From Linnemannia schmuckeri (taxonomy: Eukaryota; Mortierellomycota; Mortierellomycetes; Mortierellales; Mortierellaceae), in assembly GCA_029449235.1 (NCBI GenBank), contig JANATG010000011.1:402001-466000 (forward strand): DNA of 64,000 bases. The letters are read 5' to 3'. A model generated the notes under the pieces. That model ran no database searches, was not told the DNA's origin, and worked only from the letters and a program-made list of their open reading frames with translations. Both the position numbers and the translations under genes were made by a program. The first letter of the stretch is position 1, and every line of letters starts with the position of its first letter. Below are positions 57,997 to 64,000 of this stretch, piece after piece.

Positions 57997-60900
57997 CTAT
58001 CCGCCAGCGGCATAATAGGCAAAGCGACCAGGTGCGTTAGGATCGCCCGGCAATCCTCCCATCGGCGGCTGCTGTTGTTGCTGCTGGTTACCATTGTTGT
58101 TATTATTCCCGTCATTGTTCTGGTTACCCTGCTGTTGTTGCTGTTGTTGCTGTTGTTGCTGTTGTTGCTGTTGTTGCTGTTGTTGCTGCTGTGGCTGCTG
58201 CTGGTTGCCGAACCGGAACTGGCGGACATACATCAGGTACCCGACCACCATACACAATCCAATGATGACAACACTCTCCACCAATTCCTCATCGTCCATA
58301 TACATCTCGTCATCCCCCCCTTCAGCACCACCACCGGGCTGTCGATGATGTCGCTGCTGGAATCCATCCACGTCATCAAATTCACCATCGCCACCCGGTC
58401 CAGTTTGTTTCTGGTTCGTCCACTTTTGCACATTTTTTTTGCCAATCTTGTTCAGGTCCCATCCATTCCCGCTACCATCACTACTACCGCTGTTGTCGCT
58501 ATTGATGGCACCACCCTGGTCTCCTTCTCCTGAGCCAGCTCCAGCAGTAGCATCACCACCACCAGAGGCATCCTTATTGGTAGATCTACGCCCTGATGAT
58601 GCCTTACCGCCGCCGATCGACCAGAATGACGATGCATCCGCGCCAGTCTCACCTCCTGTCAAGTAGCTCCAGATAAAGCGAGCATTCAGCCTCGCCAACG
58701 ACAGACTCACAGGTAAAATAGCAATCTTGTTGGTTGTCAGGGACTGGTCATACCATCGCTTCGCAAGGTGGAAATCCTAAAAACAGGTAGAGAACTCATT
58801 TAGTTAGCACTTTTTAGGATTTCATCTAACAGCCTCAAGTATGCATTTTTCACAACCAACCAAACACACAAAAAAAATTGTTACCTTAGCAACGCCGACA
58901 CCGTTCTCATGCATCCAGCCGAGATTCCACATGGCCATGGCCGAGCTCTCTAATTCGGCAGCGACTTGATAACATGCCGTTGCCTTCTCGTAGTCCTGCT
59001 CTGTGCCGATTCCCATATAGTAGTAGTCACCCATTTTGACTCGTGCGTCCACATCGCCCTGGTTGGCCGAACGGGTCCAGTAGACCAATGCCATCTCCAA
59101 AAGTCTCGATGGACTGGCCAAACTCACAAGCGCCGTCTCTGCCATTGCCATTAGTGGTGATCTCTTAGGGGACGTCAACATGGTCAGGTAATGTGTCGTT
59201 GGGAGTTCTAGTACAAACGTGAGGTAACGTAAGTTATTGGTTAATATATAGTTGATAGAGATAGTTGAGTATCTTTCGATGGAATTAAAACTGTAAAAGT
59301 ACCTCGGTCAAGAATCCAGGCAAAATTGGATTGTCCAACCTCAAATCCTCGTTCTGCTGCCTGAAGGTACCCAATGGCTGCATACTCGACATCTCCTGCC
59401 TGATATGCATCGTACGAATCCGAAAAGAGCGTATCGCCCCAGTCGCCTCTCTCTGCGACATATTTGAAGTACTATTCCAGGCCAAGAAGTCAATCATTAG
59501 CAAAAAATGGGAGTTGATTAGGGATGCTGCCTTATCATACCATGCTACAAGACACGTTGAGAGCTTAAAGTCCATGCCGTTGCTTACCCTGGAGGCCTTT
59601 TCACACTGTTTGGTCACGCCTAGTCCATCATAGTGCATCTTTCCAAGATAATATACTGCTTGAAAATTCTGCATCTGACCTGCATCCCAAAAGCACTGAT
59701 AAGCTTGATCGTAATGCCTTGGATCCTCTAATGAATTGTTACCATGGAAAGTATATGACGTGAATACTTCAATTTTTTTTCTTTTTTTTTTTTGGCCGCA
59801 CACACAAAACGTAACCTTGCATCAACGCGAATGTCTCTTACCGAGGTAGATCAGGCCCAAGTTCACCTTGGCGTCGGGGTATTTGAGTTCAGCTGCCTTT
59901 GCGAAGAGCTCCATCGCCGCCGCACGATTCACCTTGAATCCAGCTGCGCCCTTTAAGTGCATGACTCCTAGTCCGTTGAGCGCCACAGGGTTCTCCTAAA
60001 AAAATTACACAGAGTAGCGCAAAAATTATTAAGAGCCGTGATTTTAATTGACCTTCCAATAACGCGCGTGACAGCATCTGCAAAAAGTACGGCTTGCTTA
60101 CCAAGACGGCAGCCTTTTTGAACCAGTTCAAAGCCTCTGACTCACTGGCCTTGAATCCCTCTCCGCGCCAGTACATCTTTCCAAGTAGTGCGGCTGCAAA
60201 AGCCGCGTCTTCCACGTCCCTGATGCGGCCTTCACGCCTTCTCTGCTCCCTAGCTTCCAAAATCGCCGCATTGGTGTTCAGCTTCGGTGTGAAAAAGCTC
60301 TCCGCCACCTTCTTCAAGTATCCCCCAGCCTTGATATAATCCCGGGGAATCGTTACTTTCACTGCGTTTCCAGTGTAGAAGAGAATACCAAGTTGAAACT
60401 ACACACGTAAATAAAGTCAACGCCATCAATTAGCAAGCTGTTCCAAAGTAAATTGAAAAACAGGTGGCTGCAAGTCGAAAATCTTCGGGAATGTACCTGT
60501 GCTGCTCTAGCCTCTGGGTTCTCGCCGTCGGCTATGTATCGATGGAACTCGATGAAGTCCTTGATGTTGCTTGCAAATGCACTGTCCTCGGGCTCTCCTG
60601 GTCCACTGGCGCCAGATCCGTACGTGCCGCCATCGTTGTCTGTCAATCGCCCCTTGATTGGTGGCATGTTACGCCCCAGAGGAGGCCCACTGGTGTACAT
60701 CGCGTGCGCTAATGATCGAGAAAAAAAGCATAGCTCATTGTCAGCAGAGTGAATTAATGATCCTGTTGCTAAAAAATTCAAATATATGTACCACCATAGC
60801 CTTCGATTTGACGTACCCTTGTCGGCGACACGTTTGTAGTAAAAGAGCGAGTCATCACAGCTCTTTTTCGTTCCAATGCCGTGCATGTATTTGTATCCAA

Positions 60901-61915
60901 GCGTCAGCTCCGCAGCAGTGTCGTTTGCCCACGCAGAGAAGGTTGTGTACAACATCGCCTTGGCCTCATCCCGCTCCACGACATTGCCGAGTCCAGTCGA
61001 GTACATGAATCCGACCATCTGCTGCGCTGTCCCGTTTCCTGACCGATCCGCCAGTGCTGCATACATGTCGAAAGCCTGTCCTAGGTCGCGCTTGGTCTTG
61101 TATTGCCCGTGCTATTTTTGCACATAGGAGATGATAGTATAAGTACGAACGTAAACTGTCAATAAACCACATTACGTCCGCATTGGCATGTTCAAAGGCG
61201 GCGACATTCTACTTACAAAGTACATATTGGCGAGGGTCCACAGGGCATCGTCGTTGTTGTATTCATATCCAGCCTTCTCTAGGAGATCCATGGCCTTTGC
61301 AATATTGACATCTCTGTGCCGCCTGACTGTCGACTTTCCTGCATTATTGCTGGAGCTAGATCCAGAAGACTCCTGAGCATCCTCATTCTCGTTCTCGGTA
61401 GTAGGTGTTGAGGTAGAAGTTGATGCTGGTGTTGTGCCGTCATCGTTGGCAGAGTTAGATTTGAAGAATGATACTACCCCCTGAGTGACGAGTCGGAGGG
61501 CCGTTGGGAGGATACCCTTTTGTTTTTGGAGCTCGTCTGACAGAAACGATCTTGCGAAGGACGATTGCTGTTTGACAAAAACACGTTGGTTGGCCTTAAT
61601 CGGTGATGCCTCGAGAAGTGCTATCGCCTCCTGATACATCTTCTTGCCTAAATGTTAAACAATAGGAAAGGCATATTAGACGGCCGTTTAGATTGTCATT
61701 TTATCCGCAATGATGGATCTCTTTCCGAATATGTCCAAATTGCTTCCTGAAAAGAAGTGGCTGTCGTAATTACCATTCTCGATCTTGTGTTGAGTCTCGG
61801 CGCCTATGTGGAACTTTTCCACGTCAAAGCTGAATGTGTCCTGAGAACCGGCCTCAGCGGAGACGAAGTGGGCCAATGCCAAGAGCACTAGTTGAATGCA
61901 TGCATAAAGGACCAT
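57997..61915 (-). CDS. HRD3: HRD3/SEL1L, ERAD E3-ligase adaptor with Sel1 repeats
   Basis: ER membrane subunit of the Hrd1 ubiquitin ligase; its lumenal Sel1 repeats recruit misfolded glycoproteins for ER-associated degradation. Exons 61915-61771, 61647-61217, 61111-60817, 60708-60497, 60398-60102, 59995-59842, 59727-59588, 59471-59303, 59207-58885 and 58776-57997 give 981 aa (yeast 833). A signal peptide (CIQLVLLALAHFVSAEAG) is followed by about ten Sel1-like repeats, for instance MVGFMYSTGLGNVVERDEAK, LTLGYKYMHGIGTKKSCDDS, LLGKMYWRGEGFKASESEAL, NGLGVMHLKGAAGFKVNRAA, YYLGKMHYDGLGVTKQCEKA and MGDYYYMGIGTEQDYEKATA. One transmembrane helix lies near the C-terminus (LVESVVIIGLCMVVGYLMYV), followed by a cytosolic tail of about 70 residues dominated by polyQ/N. 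A Ser/Thr/Glu-rich low-complexity insert sits near residues 110-150. Intron 59841-59728 contains an A-rich tract on the sense strand. Confidence 0.95.
58130..58205 (-). repeat. PolyQ-coding repeat in HRD3 tail
   Basis: CAA/CAG repeat in a CAACAACAG pattern, encoding a run of about 20 or more Gln just after the transmembrane helix of HRD3. Confidence 0.9.
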
Positions 61916-62540
61916 AAAACAGTTAATGAATGAAGGCTATGAGAACACTTAGTTAGACATATCGCCGCAAGTGTATATTCCTTTATGCTATTCCATGTCG
62001 ACATGTATGTGATTGTTTGTTGGGGTTGGGCGAATGTTGTTGGTGTACCTGTGCAGCTCAGCAAGACCCTTTTCCGGACGGTCTTTTGTGTCATCAGTTT
62101 TTATGTCTATGTGGAGGTGGTACTCGATGCACCTCTTTGCTTTATTTCTGTTGTTGTTGCGGAGTAAGAGTGCAAAGGAGAGTGGGCGAGTGCGAGGGAG
62201 GTGGGGGGGTTGAAGAGGGGCGCACTCTTCTCCTTGTCCGTTGGTGGTGTCGATGGGTATGCTGAAGGGATGTTGCAAGTTGTCGTTGCGTTTGTCTTTG
62301 CTGTTCCTCCACGGTGTGAACGTAATTATTTCGTTGGCGCGACACCATTCGACGAGGAAATAAATTTGTGACTGGCTTATCATTCGTTTTTCCTTTAAAC
62401 CAAAGTCGTGCCACCCAACATCCTTCCATCAAATTCCTATTTGATTTGCTAGGCCATCATTGACCCTTCAGTCTTCAGGCGCATCAACATGGCTATGCGG
62501 CATGATATTTATGCTCAAAAGATACATAAGCGTATTTATT
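61916..62540. promoter_or_regulatory. HRD3 upstream region / aldose epimerase 3' flank
   Basis: 625 bp without a supported gene. Contains a palindromic CATGTCGACATG at 61995-62006 and a G-rich patch (62185-62220). No recognised ER-stress element. Confidence 0.45.
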
Positions 62541-63780
62541 CTACTCGGAGCTGAATTTGTAGACAGATCGCTGGCGATAGACCTGATCATGGTGCAGGGT
62601 AACCATCCCAGCCCAATCGCGATGATGAATGGCGTCAGGGAACCGGATAGGCTCTAAACAAAAACCCGCAAATTTGTCAAACTCAGCCTCAATCTTGACC
62701 TTGCGCTCATCTCCTGGCACTGTAGGCACAAAAGTGGGTGCTGCGGCAGGGGAGGTGGCGAGTGAGTTGCCGGGAATATCTAGGATCTTGGATTTGGTCC
62801 TTGGGAGGAGTGACTTGTCGAGGTATCCGGCAGCGTAGAGGACGACTGCTGGTTCAGAGGTCGACAGGTCAAGGCGGATACCAGATCTTGGGGAATACAA
62901 CGTCGCGACGTGAGGGGTGCGAGGCCAGTAGGCTTGGATCCCCACATCATTGACTGGTACAGGAGTTGTGTGGTTAGCGTCAGTCCCGTCTAATGCAAAG
63001 ACATGGTCGTAGCCGTATCCTCCCGGGATCGAATCGAGTCCATATCCAAGAGCTTTGTTCCTGCTAACTGGGTGTATCTCTGTTCCTGTGAAATCTAGGA
63101 GTTCCTTTTGGATGTGTAGCTCAGGTGTCTGGGTGACATCGATGAGGACACCTGTCGGGACTGGATGTTTGTTGCCCAACTCGACAAGTGTTGAAGTCGA
63201 AAGCCAGAGCGTGTGGTCCTTGACTGTGCAAGGATTCTTGATAACAACAACTTTGTTGTTATCGTTGTTGTTGGTGGCGGTCCCGGATATTGGTGGTGTC
63301 TCGAGAAAGAGAGACTGAAACTGATCTTCTTGGTCCTCTGGGGGATTCAAAACTCCATCCAGGTTCCAGTACGCATGGTTGGTCAAACTGACGATCGTTG
63401 AATGAAGATCCATGCTAGACGTATCCTGTGCTATTGCCCCCCCAGTCTTTCCCCCTTCCTTCAACTGCGCCGAGAACTCAATAATTAGCTCCCCTTGCCC
63501 AGTTAATTTGTACTGAACACGAGAAACCAATCGACCAGGATAACCATAATCTCCATGAGGTGAAACCCACTCGAGTGTGACAGATGTTTCGTCCTGGTTG
63601 ACATTGACGGTGGTCCAGTGCTGTTTGTCAAACCCCTTGGGTCCTCCGTGGTGGCAATCGAGTCCGTTCGAGACTTGCAAGACATGTGTTGGTACCTGGG
63701 CCGGCGACGTGGCGGTAGTGGTAGTAGTAGCGAGATTGTGTGCATGTGTGCTTTCGAGCTGGAATGTGGCGTTGGCAATT
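62541..63780 (-). CDS. GALM: Aldose 1-epimerase (galactose mutarotase), 3' part
   Basis: Interconverts alpha and beta anomers of aldoses such as galactose and glucose; cytosolic and feeding the Leloir pathway. One long exon gives 412 residues. It enters in phase 1 after a splice acceptor at 63782-63781, and the upstream exon(s) lie outside the window. Family motifs: IANATFQL, GLDCHHGGPKGFDKQHW (HGG...GFDK...W substrate site), SLTNHAYWNLDG (catalytic His), GYGYDHVFALDG (Asp/His pair) and FCLEPIRFPDAIH (catalytic Glu, as in the LETQ...PDAIN motif of other epimerases). It is longer than the usual 340-380 aa because of Asn/Asp-rich and Thr/Pro-rich loop insertions. Bases 63783-64000 look intronic, with no coding signal. 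Confidence 0.92.
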
Positions 63781-64000
63781 CTATGTAATCAAAAGCGCCG
63801 TTTTTTTGATGTTAGTCGACTGTTAAGAGACTAAGGCAGAGAGAAAGCGCGGTAGACTAACAAAAGGGTGGCGACATGTGTTAGAGGACTAACGAGATAT
63901 GCATGTATGGGATAATTCAACTGCCGAAACATGGAGAAGGGCCACTGTGGAAGAAGTGACGAGGAGGGGGGATAAGGTTTCCTCTCTCGTTGTTCATCTT

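Noticed and set aside
63783..64000. First exon of the aldose epimerase gene inside the window
   Set aside because: No minus-strand ATG frame here joins in phase to the acceptor at 63781 with epimerase-like sequence; the upstream exon is probably beyond the window edge.

Overview
The window comes from a filamentous-fungus nuclear genome. I infer an early-diverging, Mucoromycota-like lineage, most like Mortierellaceae. The reasons are short introns of about 60-300 nt with GT..AG ends in nearly every gene, long homopolymer tracts, polyQ and other low-complexity runs, and a fungal gene set (CHO2-type methyltransferase, CWH43, UGGT, HRD3) together with a class C (GABA-B/glutamate-like) receptor, which is uncommon in Dikarya. 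I identified 14 protein-coding genes and one tRNA. No transposase, reverse transcriptase, rRNA or CRISPR array was seen. Exon coordinates were worked out by hand from reading frame, splice signals and family conservation; every complete spliced model closes to a whole number of codons.

Left part (1-17.5 kb): the 3' part of a CstF-50 cleavage stimulation factor gene (+); CHO2 phosphatidylethanolamine N-methyltransferase (-); a class I CPD photolyase (-) with a possible mitochondrial alternative N-terminus; a single-pass membrane protein with a Thr-rich ectodomain (+); and a long Ser-rich coiled-coil protein of unknown function (+).

Middle (17.7-41 kb): a giant class C GPCR (-, about 2390 aa, 16 exons, with a cytoplasmic tail of about 1500 residues); pyridoxal kinase (-), head-to-head with UDP-glucose:glycoprotein glucosyltransferase (+, about 1549 aa, ending in KDEL); and a divergent pair of old-yellow-enzyme paralogues, each of 414 aa with one intron at the same place.

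Right part (41-64 kb): a 2699-aa, 17-exon protein (+) that combines macroglobulin-like beta-sandwich segments with an insert of RNA polymerase II CTD-like heptads, an acidic patch and 16 FG dipeptides. This is the most novel object here. It is followed by CWH43, a GPI-anchor lipid remodelling protein (+); a repeat-rich intergenic element with 44-bp inverted arms; tRNA-Gly(GCC) (-); the ERAD adaptor HRD3/SEL1L (-) with a polyQ tail; and the 3' part of an aldose 1-epimerase (-).

Several neighbours act in the ER: CHO2 (lipid synthesis), UGGT (glycoprotein folding sensor), CWH43 (GPI-protein remodelling) and HRD3 (degradation of misfolded proteins). They are separate transcription units. I see no operon-like linkage, and the co-location may be chance.
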